From: Spirochaetales bacterium
GTDB taxonomy: Bacteria; Spirochaetota; Spirochaetia; Sphaerochaetales; Sphaerochaetaceae
DNA: 15,075 bases
NCBI GenBank assembly: GCA_022784805.1
Contig: JALFYG010000122.1
Span: 1-15,075, forward strand
Direction of reading: 5' to 3'
Position numbers and translations under genes: made by a program. Positions 1-6,369 of this stretch are shown here, one piece after another. How positions within the stretch are numbered: the stretch's first letter is position 1; every line of letters begins with the position of its first letter. Below the pieces are notes generated by a model that did not search any database, was not told the DNA's origin, and worked only from the letters and a program-made list of their open reading frames with translations.

Positions 1-18
1 AGTATTTTGTTATCACAA

Positions 19-894
19 TCAACCTCTTCTTTCACGACTTATAAAGGTGTTCTCCATCAAGGACGCTACTGTCATGAGCCCCACGCCTCCGGGAACAGGA
101 GTAAGAAGAACATCTCTATCCTGGAGACTATCCCTGTCAACATCACCCACAGTTCTCCATCCTCTTTTTCTTGATGGGTCATTTATTCTGTTGATTCCAA
201 CATCAATAATCACTGTTCCATCAGAAAAGTATGAAGAATCTAGAAACATAGGTTTACCCACTGCAGATATTACGATATCTGAAGAAAGAGTAAGGGCCTT
301 CAAGTCCTTTGTCTTGGAGTTTGCAACAGAGACTGTTGCATCATAGCCCTTTCCCATCAAAAGAAGAGCCAAAGGCTTACCTACGATATCTGAGCGTCCG
401 ATCACCGTCACCCTCTTACCCACAGTCGGGATATTGAAATGGGACAATATGGTCAGGATACCTTTTGGGGTACAAGGAATGAAACACTCATCACCTTTGG
501 CCATCCTTCCTATATTAAGAGCTGTAAAGCCATCCACGTCTTTATCGACTCTGATATGCTCTATGATTCTCTTTTCATTTAAATGGGCAGGAAGAGGGAG
601 CTGCAAGAGTATTCCATCAACCCTGTCGTCATCATTTAATGACTCAATGAGGGAGATTACTTCTTCCTCCCTTGAATCTCCATTTAAGAAATATTGAAAA
701 CTCACATACCCCAAAAGGGATGCTTTTTCTGTCTTTGTCTTGACATATAAGCGGCTGGCATCATCGTCACCAACAGTGACCACTGCCAAGCCAGGAGCTC
801 TATTTCCTTTATCTACAAACTTTTGTGTATTTTCCTTTAAACTATCATAGATAGAAGAGGACAATTCTTTACAATTCAACTCAACCACACACAA
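19..894 (-). CDS. folD: FolD, methylenetetrahydrofolate dehydrogenase / methenyltetrahydrofolate cyclohydrolase
   Basis: Cytosolic bifunctional enzyme of one-carbon metabolism. It interconverts 5,10-methylene-, 5,10-methenyl- and 10-formyl-tetrahydrofolate using NADP. About 291 residues, the usual family length. Seen: the catalytic Tyr50-x3-Lys54 pair, the GILLQLPLP segment with Gln98, DKDVDG with Asp121, the Rossmann motif GRSDIVGKP, and a C-terminal PVPGGVGLMT. The last departs from the near-invariant PGGVGPMT: Leu (codon CTC) replaces Pro. The longest start is TTG at 894. An in-frame GTG at 888 lies exactly 7 bases past a candidate -10 box and could be the true, leaderless start. No Shine-Dalgarno is visible for either. 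It is divergent from the barrel gene at 967, and its stop (TGA at 21-19) is inside the window. Assignment is very secure; the start is not. Confidence 0.96.
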   Translation of the reverse strand: MCVVELNCKELSSSIYDSLKENTQKFVDKGNRAPGLAVVTVGDDDASRLYVKTKTEKASLLGYVSFQYFLNGDSREEEVISLIESLNDDDRVDGILLQLPLPAHLNEKRIIEHIRVDKDVDGFTALNIGRMAKGDECFIPCTPKGILTILSHFNIPTVGKRVTVIGRSDIVGKPLALLLMGKGYDATVSVANSKTKDLKALTLSSDIVISAVGKPMFLDSSYFSDGTVIIDVGINRINDPSRKRGWRTVGDVDRDSLQDRDVLLTPVPGGVGLMTVASLMENTFISRERRG

Positions 895-924
895 ATAATA
901 TATGAATTACGACTTTATCGTAAA
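895..924 (-). promoter_or_regulatory. Candidate folD promoter (possibly leaderless)
   Basis: Read on the minus strand: -35 TTTACG (924-919), an 18-base spacer, -10 TATTAT (900-895). The -10 abuts the TTG codon at 894, and the expected transcription start near 888 coincides with an in-frame GTG. No ribosome-binding site is present. Inferred from consensus only: -35 matches 4/6, -10 matches 5/6. Confidence 0.45.
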
Positions 925-931
925 GGCTAAT

Positions 932-960
932 TTGCTACCCTTTAGGTTTTCTCGTATAAT
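932..960 (+). promoter_or_regulatory. Promoter for the barrel/lipoprotein pair (likely leaderless)
   Basis: -35 TTGCTA (932-937), a 17-base spacer, and a perfect -10 TATAAT (955-960). Only six bases (GAAGTC) separate the -10 from the ATG at 967, so transcription should start at about the A of the start codon. No Shine-Dalgarno is present. The -35 box lies 7 bases from that of the opposing folD promoter, so the two polymerase footprints would overlap. Confidence 0.65.
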
Positions 961-966
961 GAAGTC

Positions 967-1566
967 ATGAAAAAGAAAGCTTTGATTATTGCTCTAGTAT
1001 TGTTTACCTTTATCGGTACAATCTTCGGAGCTGATTACTATGAAACTGGATCACAGATCTTTATGATCAGTGCTGGTTTGGATTTGCCTTTTACAAACAC
1101 TTACAAAGATACTGCAACAGGAGAATTCAAGACTCTCGTTGGCTTTGGTGAATCAGGAACTCATATAAACATCGGAGGATTTGGCTCCATCGACTATGAA
1201 GTGTTCACCAACAGCAAGATAGCTATCGGTGGAGAAATCGGCTATCAGTTCAACTACTGTACAGACGAAGTTCTCTTTACTCAGGTTCCTATGTGCTTTA
1301 AGGTATCTTACGTTCCTGTTCAGGGTAAATTTGAAATTCCTATCTCTTTAGGTGTTGGTCTCAGTTACATGAGCTACAACGAAAAGTCCATTATGAGTCC
1401 AATGGCAATGGCTACCATCGGATTCAGATTCTTCCCAACAGAGAACTGGGGCTTTGGTTTAAAATCTGGTATAAAGGCAACATTCGAGCTTTATGCTGGT
1501 AATTCTGATAGAATTGGAATCGGAACATTTATTCCTGTCCATATCTTTGCTTCTTACAGGCACTAA
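967..1566 (+). CDS. Small outer-membrane beta-barrel-like protein with signal peptide
   Basis: 199 residues. A lysine-rich N-terminus and hydrophobic core (about residues 5-20) form a signal peptide, with likely cleavage after IFG or IFGA (21-22). The mature part of about 178 residues has alternating-hydrophobicity stretches with many Gly and aromatic residues (for example around IAIGGEIGYQF, FEIPISLGVGLSYM and WGFGLKSGI). This fits an 8-stranded membrane barrel, and I infer an outer-membrane location. Its size and style resemble the small barrels of spirochaetes (the TP0733 family), but I cannot confirm homology by eye. Ligand and function are unknown. It starts at ATG 967 with no Shine-Dalgarno, directly after a good promoter. 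The lipoprotein gene follows after 11 bases and should be co-transcribed. The ending SYRH lacks the terminal aromatic residue common in proteobacterial barrels. Confidence 0.7.
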   Translation: MKKKALIIALVLFTFIGTIFGADYYETGSQIFMISAGLDLPFTNTYKDTATGEFKTLVGFGESGTHINIGGFGSIDYEVFTNSKIAIGGEIGYQFNYCTDEVLFTQVPMCFKVSYVPVQGKFEIPISLGVGLSYMSYNEKSIMSPMAMATIGFRFFPTENWGFGLKSGIKATFELYAGNSDRIGIGTFIPVHIFASYRH

Positions 1567-1577
1567 GGGAGGCTGAA

Positions 1578-2582
1578 ATGAAAAAGACAATTACTATTCT
1601 ATTAGCTGTTTTTATGGTTTTTTCTCTTTTCGTTTCCTGTAATGATGGAGAAGAAGGCCTCTTCCAGATGGCTGCAAACTCTGTAAAGAAAGAATCTTTC
1701 AAGATTTATAATATCATTAACAAGCAAACTGATAACGTTTATATCGTCACAACAGATAACGGCGTAGCAAAGTACAACACAGAAACAAAGAGTTTTTCAG
1801 ACTTTAAAGGTACTGGTGTAATGGCTGCCAATGCAATTTGGGCTAGTAGTGATGGAAGCGAGTTCATTTACTATGATGCTTCTTCTAATTCATACAAAAA
1901 CCAAGATGGTGAAGATGAATTGTTAACATATATTACCGGATATACTCCTCAACCCTTCTACTGTGTAAACGGGGAAGAATTTACATATGTTTTCAAGGAT
2001 GAAGAAGGCAATTATTATTCTCACTATTCCGATCATGCTCTACAGAAAACAGATTTTCAAAATAGTTTGATGGATCCTATTTATGATGCAGTAAAAATTG
2101 AAGGAAAAACTATTAAGAGTGTCACAATCATTGGAAACGGTTTTCTAAGGGTTATCTGTACAGATAATTCAATTTATTTGTATGATGTAGCAAGTACAGA
2201 TCCAAAACCATATCATGCATTTGATTTGATTGTTCAAGGTTTTGCCGATGATGGACTTTTTATTACAAATTATGGAGATATCTATAACTACAATACATAT
2301 GAAAAAGATTCACAACCTGATGCCTCAACTGGACTGAATATAAGTACAAGACCTTCCATGTACACTATTTATGATGGATTAACTCCAACATATACATATA
2401 TAATTCCCGACAGCTCTTCATCAATCATTGAGCTCAAATGGAATGGAACAGAAATAAGTAAATCTACAAAAACTGTAACAGGTTTACAGAATATTACTGT
2501 CATTGCCATTATTGGCAAGGTCGATAATAAGCTTGTGGTTTTGACAGCAAATAATGGTGTCCAGGAATTGGAGTTGAAATAG
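1578..2582 (+). CDS. Predicted lipoprotein, possible beta-propeller, unknown function
   Basis: 334 residues, unrecognised. The N-terminus is a type II signal sequence: two lysines, a hydrophobic core and a relaxed lipobox LFVSC with Cys21, typical of spirochaetal lipoproteins. The rest is rich in Tyr, Asn, Asp and short beta-strand-like segments. Repeated phrases (VYIVTTDNGVAKYN, IYLYDVAST, LVVLTANNGVQELELK) recall propeller blades, but I cannot count regular repeats. A strong Shine-Dalgarno (GGGAGG) lies 6 bases before ATG 1578, unlike the leaderless first gene. Two sampled 60-base rows (1981, 2281) are about 33% GC, against about 52% in a sampled row of the glycolytic genes. This could reflect faster evolution, transfer, or just lower expression. 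An intrinsic terminator follows. It may be the envelope partner of the preceding barrel. Confidence 0.7.
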   Translation: MKKTITILLAVFMVFSLFVSCNDGEEGLFQMAANSVKKESFKIYNIINKQTDNVYIVTTDNGVAKYNTETKSFSDFKGTGVMAANAIWASSDGSEFIYYDASSNSYKNQDGEDELLTYITGYTPQPFYCVNGEEFTYVFKDEEGNYYSHYSDHALQKTDFQNSLMDPIYDAVKIEGKTIKSVTIIGNGFLRVICTDNSIYLYDVASTDPKPYHAFDLIVQGFADDGLFITNYGDIYNYNTYEKDSQPDASTGLNISTRPSMYTIYDGLTPTYTYIIPDSSSSIIELKWNGTEISKSTKTVTGLQNITVIAIIGKVDNKLVVLTANNGVQELELK

Positions 2583-2610
2583 TATCTCTCTCAAAATGTT
2601 TATGTTAATC

Positions 2611-2640
2611 TATGGCGGGTAAACCCGCCATATTTTATGT
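2611..2640 (+). terminator. Intrinsic terminator of the barrel/lipoprotein operon
   Basis: A perfect 9-bp stem, TATGGCGGG (2611-2619) with CCCGCCATA (2624-2632), a TAAA loop, then TTTTATGT. It lies 28 bases after the lipoprotein stop. The T-run is on the plus-strand side, so it serves that transcript. Confidence 0.8.
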
Positions 2641-2666
2641 ATATAAATGGCGCCCTTTCGAGCGCC
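2640..2666 (-). terminator. Intrinsic terminator of the convergent minus-strand operon
   Basis: On the minus strand GGCGCTC (2666-2660), loop GAAA, GGGCGCC (2655-2649): a 7-bp stem with one G-U pair and a GNRA tetraloop, followed by a weak ATTTATATA run. It lies 13 bases after the phosphoribosyltransferase stop. The poor U-tract lowers confidence, but the position is right. Confidence 0.65.
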
Positions 2667-2679
2667 TTAGTAAAGAATA

Positions 2680-3315
2680 TTAGTCTTCGCAGATCTCGTG
2701 GAGAATCTCTCTTACTTCAGGATCTGTATACACTTCCTCAATCTCATCGTGTGTAAGACCGATAAATTCATGACAAGTATAATGAATCCAAAGATAATCA
2801 TTCTTACTATTAAGGACATGCTTTCTGCACCAGTAGTCAGGCTGGACAGGGAGAGCTGGCTTACCATCAATCCACTGATAAGTACAGATCTTATAGTCAT
2901 AAACAGCGACCTTGATATCTTCTCTTGGGATTCCTGCATCCATGACAGTAGATACAAGAGAGTTTACTGTGAAACCAGTATCAAAGATATCATCGACGAT
3001 CAAAACCTTCTGACCTTTCTTCAGATTCTTTGGAGACCATGTCCAACCATCGATATCAACCTTATTTGTATGCTCAACAAGCTTTCCATAGCTACGAGCT
3101 ACAACTGCAGCATAGAAAACAGGTTCCCTATTAAGCTTTGAGCACTGAAGCTTGTAGTACTCACTGATTACGTTTGCAAGGTATGCTCCACCACGAAGGG
3201 AATCGTAGATTACGTCTGGGATAAACCCGTCTTCCTTATACATCTTGTGTGCGAGCTTAATTCCAGCATCCCTGATCATGTCACAGGTGATGAAGTCTTT
3301 TTTCAACGGTTCCAT
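2680..3315 (-). CDS. Purine-type phosphoribosyltransferase (xanthine/hypoxanthine-guanine PRT-like)
   Basis: 211 residues, cytosolic. It transfers the ribose-phosphate of PRPP to a base, probably in purine salvage. Seen: the type I PRTase signature VLIVDDIFDTG (about 104-114) with the acidic pair 108-109, and an earlier SLRGGAYLA segment (39-47) matching the base-end PRPP loop of xanthine-guanine PRTases. A C-terminal PDYWCRKH ... YLWIHYTCHEF (about 160-185) is similar in layout to the archaeal/clostridial XGPRT tail. Which base it uses cannot be read from the sequence. Its ATG at 3315 has Shine-Dalgarno AAGGAG 6 bases upstream. It is the last gene of the operon, 13 bases after map, and is followed by a terminator. 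The PRTase call is firm; substrate open. Confidence 0.85.
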   Translation of the reverse strand: MEPLKKDFITCDMIRDAGIKLAHKMYKEDGFIPDVIYDSLRGGAYLANVISEYYKLQCSKLNREPVFYAAVVARSYGKLVEHTNKVDIDGWTWSPKNLKKGQKVLIVDDIFDTGFTVNSLVSTVMDAGIPREDIKVAVYDYKICTYQWIDGKPALPVQPDYWCRKHVLNSKNDYLWIHYTCHEFIGLTHDEIEEVYTDPEVREILHEICED

Positions 3316-3328
3316 TGTGTTCTCCTTA

Positions 3329-4084
3329 TCAGTATTCGGTTAATATTTCAAGGCCATTTTCTGTCATGGCCACTGTATGCTCCCAATGGCAGGATGGAAG
3401 TCTATCAAGAGTCTTGACAGTCCATTGATCACTAAGAACTTCTATCTTCCATGTGCCCATGTTGATCATAGGCTCAATGGCAAAGACCATTCCCTTTCTG
3501 ATCCTTGGGTTAGGGTTAGCCAAAGAAACATAGTTAGGTACTTCAGGCTCTTCATGAATTTCAAAGCCTACTCCATGTCCACAGTAATCCCTTACAACGC
3601 CAAACTTGAACTTTCTGCAATGAGAAGAGACAGCCTGTCCTATGTCCTGGATTCTTGCATTTGGCTTTGAAGCAGCTTCTATGCCCAAATAAAGAGCCTT
3701 TCTTGTCTCGACATTAAGCTGGTGGACTTTCTCTGATACCTTTCCTATTTCATAGGAATGAGTGCTATCTGAGATGTAGCCATCCAGGTCAATGCAGACA
3801 TCAAGGGAGATGATATCTCCCTCTTTAAGAATCTCTTTCTTGTTTGGAATGCCATGAATTACAGTAGAATTGACACTTGTGCAGGTGACGTTTGGGTATC
3901 CGAAGTAACCCTTACATGGTCCCTTTGCATGGTGCTTCTTCATAAATGATTCACAAAGCTTATCAATATCATAAGTAGAAATGCCTTCAACAATCTGAGA
4001 GCCTACTTCATCAAACATATCAGACAAAAGATGACAGGAAGACCTGATCTTTGATATCTGATATTCATCTTTAAGTTGAATCAT
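3329..4084 (-). CDS. map: Type I methionine aminopeptidase
   Basis: 251 residues, cytosolic metallopeptidase. It removes the initiator Met from nascent proteins. All expected residues are visible: His77 in VIHGIP, metal ligands Asp95 and Asp106 (DVCIDLDGYISD), His170 in CGHGVG, His177 in HEEPEVPNY, Glu204 in AIEPMIN and Glu235 in WEHTVAMTENG. The length matches the short bacterial type Ia form, without an N-terminal extension. ATG 4084 overlaps the nusB stop by 4 bases (ATGA), which suggests translational coupling, and AAGGA sits 7 bases upstream. The phosphoribosyltransferase gene follows after 13 bases. Confidence 0.96.
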   Translation of the reverse strand: MIQLKDEYQISKIRSSCHLLSDMFDEVGSQIVEGISTYDIDKLCESFMKKHHAKGPCKGYFGYPNVTCTSVNSTVIHGIPNKKEILKEGDIISLDVCIDLDGYISDSTHSYEIGKVSEKVHQLNVETRKALYLGIEAASKPNARIQDIGQAVSSHCRKFKFGVVRDYCGHGVGFEIHEEPEVPNYVSLANPNPRIRKGMVFAIEPMINMGTWKIEVLSDQWTVKTLDRLPSCHWEHTVAMTENGLEILTEY

Positions 4085-4512
4085 CTGTTTTCCTTGGAAT
4101 ATGTATCTAGAATTCCATTAATGAATTTGAATGAAACATCATTGCTAAGTTCCTGACTAAGCTTTACAGCCTCATCAATTACGATAGTTGGATGTGTTTC
4201 CTTGTCATATAGAAGTTGAAAGAATGAAATACGAAGAATATTGCGGTCTACAGCATCAATTCTTTCAATAGGTCTATTCTTAGAATACTTGGAAATGATT
4301 GAATCAATCTCATCCAAGTGCTCCAAAGTTCCTTTAATCAAGAAGGAAGCATAGACTTTTGTATCTTCTGTAAGTGTTGCCTCTTCTTCCTCTGATACTC
4401 CCTGAAACAAGTCCCAATCTCCCATTGGAGGGAGATTGGAATTAAAGTCGAGGGAATAAAGAGTATCGGTTGCAAGTTCTCTTGCTTTATGTCTTTCTGT
4501 TCTGATTCCCAT
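4081..4512 (-). CDS. nusB: NusB, transcription antitermination factor
   Basis: 143 residues. NusB partners NusE (S10) on boxA RNA during rRNA antitermination. Seen: the basic N-terminus RTERHKARELATDTLYSLDF, the core VDRNILRISFFQLLY, and the C-terminal VIDEAVKLSQELS ... FINGILDTY, which is the family's helical signature. It is of normal length. ATG 4512 is preceded by TAGGA, whose TAG is the stop codon of the upstream isomerase gene, so the two are tightly linked (6-base gap). It overlaps map by 4 bases. Housekeeping gene; nothing unusual seen. Confidence 0.93.
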   Translation of the reverse strand: MGIRTERHKARELATDTLYSLDFNSNLPPMGDWDLFQGVSEEEEATLTEDTKVYASFLIKGTLEHLDEIDSIISKYSKNRPIERIDAVDRNILRISFFQLLYDKETHPTIVIDEAVKLSQELSNDVSFKFINGILDTYSKENR

Positions 4513-4518
4513 ATTTTC

Positions 4519-5535
4519 CTACTTGAGAATAATATTTATTTTTGCCTGGCTTCTAAGATCTGCAAGAAGCTCGTTATATGCATTGATGAAAGCATACTGG
4601 CTGTTCTGATACAAAAGACCCTGCCTAATGTACTCATTGACGGTGATTCCATACTCTTCAATAGTATCATTAAGACCAAGAACAGTTGGATCAGAGTGGA
4701 CTGTACACTTGACGATTGCATAGATATAAGGAGTCTCGAAAACACCTTCGATATCACCAGCATCCATCAACATGACTGTTTCCACAAAGTCATCACCCAT
4801 GTTTGTTCTTGTGCTTGTTGTATCAGCCATGAAGCCCCAGTCACCGCCGATTGAGAGGGATGAAGTATCTTCGCTGTAGAGCTGAACGCCTTTCTCGAAT
4901 GTAATCTTTCCACTCTTTATATCGTTGTAACAAGCCTGAAGAGTAGCAAGCTTCTTGCTGTCAGTTGCACTGTCACCTGTCTTTTCCATGGCAATAAGAC
5001 TAAGTCTTACACGCTCTGGAAGAGTAAAGTTAGAAGAGTTCTGTCTATACCAAGTCTTGATTTCCTTGTCAGTTGGCTCAGCAACATTGTTAAGAACATC
5101 AGCCTTAGCTCCAGATACATAGATCTGAGTCAGATACTGAAGCTTAAGATAGCTCTTATACTCTTCAACGCTGCCATAGCTCTCTGCTACAAGAGCGGCA
5201 AATTCTGCATCAGTGAGAGTAGCGCCAGCCTGAGACTCAACAGAAGCCTTCTGGGAAGCATAGAGCTGCTCTACTTCGCTGTCAGAAACGCTGTAACCAT
5301 CTCTTGCAGCACCCTGCTCTATAAGGATCTCATCGATGAGCGAATTCAAAACATCAAGCTGCTGTACAGAAACACCATTATTTGTATAGAACTCTACTTC
5401 CTTGTTAAGAGTATCCATTGTAATGACTTTATTCTTTGTAAGGTTAACTGTAGCTGCTGGAGATGAAATAGTTGCAGCAGAAAGTGATAGAGTGACTATC
5501 AAGAGAATACTAATAATTGCAAAAGTTTTTTTCAT
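4519..5535 (-). CDS. Periplasmic SurA/PrsA-like peptidyl-prolyl isomerase
   Basis: 338 residues. A Sec signal peptide covers residues 1-21 (cleavage likely after SAA), so it acts in the periplasm, probably helping outer-membrane proteins fold. Residues about 38-160 form a helical SurA-N-like chaperone domain, which includes the motif pattern LNSLIDEILIEQ. Residues about 174-281 form one parvulin domain: FTLPERVRLSLI opens it, then FEKGVQLYSEDTSS, GGDWGF (230-235) and a closing YIYAIVKCTVHSDP. A C-terminal helix (about 295-335) likely packs back on the N-domain. There is one parvulin domain rather than the two of E. coli SurA. The nearest Shine-Dalgarno (AAAGGA) is 12 bases before ATG 5535, a long spacing. 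The gene begins 4 bases after the flavodoxin-like gene's stop. Confidence 0.85.
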   Translation of the reverse strand: MKKTFAIISILLIVTLSLSAATISSPAATVNLTKNKVITMDTLNKEVEFYTNNGVSVQQLDVLNSLIDEILIEQGAARDGYSVSDSEVEQLYASQKASVESQAGATLTDAEFAALVAESYGSVEEYKSYLKLQYLTQIYVSGAKADVLNNVAEPTDKEIKTWYRQNSSNFTLPERVRLSLIAMEKTGDSATDSKKLATLQACYNDIKSGKITFEKGVQLYSEDTSSLSIGGDWGFMADTTSTRTNMGDDFVETVMLMDAGDIEGVFETPYIYAIVKCTVHSDPTVLGLNDTIEEYGITVNEYIRQGLLYQNSQYAFINAYNELLADLRSQAKINIILK

Positions 5536-5539
5536 TTAA

Positions 5540-5962
5540 TCAATAGTTCCTTTCAATTTTTAATGATGAAGCAAATGCTTTTGCTTCTCCTGGCTTTGAG
5601 ATAAATTCACTGGTCTTCAGGATGATTCCTTCAGACTCTACAATTCTCATTAATGTTGCCATAGTGGCTGTCTTTCTTAAGCCGCCCACAAGAATAGTGG
5701 CGGCACGCTTACCTGACACTGCACCGGCATCTTCCAAGTACTTCTTCAATGATGGGGTAATATTCTTACCAAAAGATGACATTGGTTCAGCAATAAATAT
5801 CAGATAATCATAAAGAGTAAGACGCTTGTCTGTATCGACAGAAACATTCAGGATATCTGATTGAGTACCGTTTTCTTCCAATCCTTTGGCACATGCAGCA
5901 GCAATCTTCTTCAGATTCTCAGAGTCATTACCTTTAGGACAAATTAATAAACAAACTTTCAT
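5540..5962 (-). CDS. Flavodoxin-like fold protein, function unknown
   Basis: 140 residues, no signal peptide. The N-terminal strand MKVCLLICPKG followed by NDSENLKKIAAACAKGLEENG resembles the first strand, phosphate loop and helix of flavodoxins. LYDYLIFIAEPMSSFGKNITPSLKKYL resembles their second flavin-contacting loop region, and KRAATILVGGLRK a third strand. The loop is not a classic T/SxTGxT, so FMN binding is uncertain. No partner reductase is near. The Shine-Dalgarno AGAGG (5972-5968) is 5 bases before ATG 5962 and directly touches the U-tract of the secG terminator, leaving no room for a dedicated promoter. The isomerase gene follows after 4 bases. The fold is an inference; the role is unknown. 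Confidence 0.65.
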   Translation of the reverse strand: MKVCLLICPKGNDSENLKKIAAACAKGLEENGTQSDILNVSVDTDKRLTLYDYLIFIAEPMSSFGKNITPSLKKYLEDAGAVSGKRAATILVGGLRKTATMATLMRIVESEGIILKTSEFISKPGEAKAFASSLKIERNY

Positions 5963-5972
5963 TATATCCTCT

Positions 5973-6013
5973 AAAAAAAAGTTAAACCGACCCCCGGGAA
6001 CGGGAATCGGTTT
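5973..6013 (-). terminator. Strong intrinsic terminator after secG
   Basis: On the minus strand the arms AAACCGATTCCCG (6013-6001) and CGGGGGTCGGTTT (5996-5984) form a 13-bp stem with two adjacent G-U pairs and a UUCC loop. AAC and eight T (5980-5973) follow. The G-U pairs become C-A mismatches on the plus strand, so it is designed for minus-strand RNA. The Shine-Dalgarno of the next gene starts at the very next base (5972). Confidence 0.9.
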
Positions 6014-6025
6014 TGTGAATATTCC

Positions 6026-6349
6026 TTAGTTGGATGCTGGCTGTTCTTCGAGCCAAGTAGTACCTTCAACACTTGTTGTCTGTGTCTTCTTGATCATTGA
6101 CTGAATTTCATCATCAGAAGACTTGTTGACCAGAGCCACGACAAGAGAAAGCACCATGAAAAGAATAGCAAGAACTGTTGTAGCCTTAGTAATGAAACTT
6201 GAAGTTCCAGAACCAAAAGCTGAATCTGAGTTGCCGCCGAAGATGCCGCCCAGTCCGACACTGTTCTGTCCCTGGATTGTAATCAGGAAAAGAAGAAGAA
6301 GTGCCACGATACAGAATACTACGAGAAGGATAATTCCTAAAACACCCAT
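6026..6349 (-). CDS. secG: SecG, protein translocase subunit
   Basis: 107 residues, inner-membrane component of SecYEG. Two transmembrane helices (about residues 4-24 and 56-76) flank the conserved loop IQGQNSVGLGGIFGG, continuing into SDSAFGSGTSSFITKAT. The acidic, polar C-terminal tail (after residue 76) is short, within the family range. ATG 6349 has AGAGG 10 bases upstream. It starts 20 bases after the pgk-tpi stop. The order tpi then secG is common in bacteria, which supports the call. Transcription downstream is checked by a strong terminator 12 bases after the stop. Confidence 0.93.
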   Translation of the reverse strand: MGVLGIILLVVFCIVALLLLFLITIQGQNSVGLGGIFGGNSDSAFGSGTSSFITKATTVLAILFMVLSLVVALVNKSSDDEIQSMIKKTQTTSVEGTTWLEEQPASN

Positions 6350-6369
6350 TTTTTTCTAACCTCTATTAA

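Noticed and set aside
5961..5989. TATAAT (5966-5961, minus) overlapping the start of the flavodoxin-like gene as a promoter
   Set aside because: At 17 bases upstream the -35 position reads CGGTTT, and transcription would start inside the gene after its start codon.
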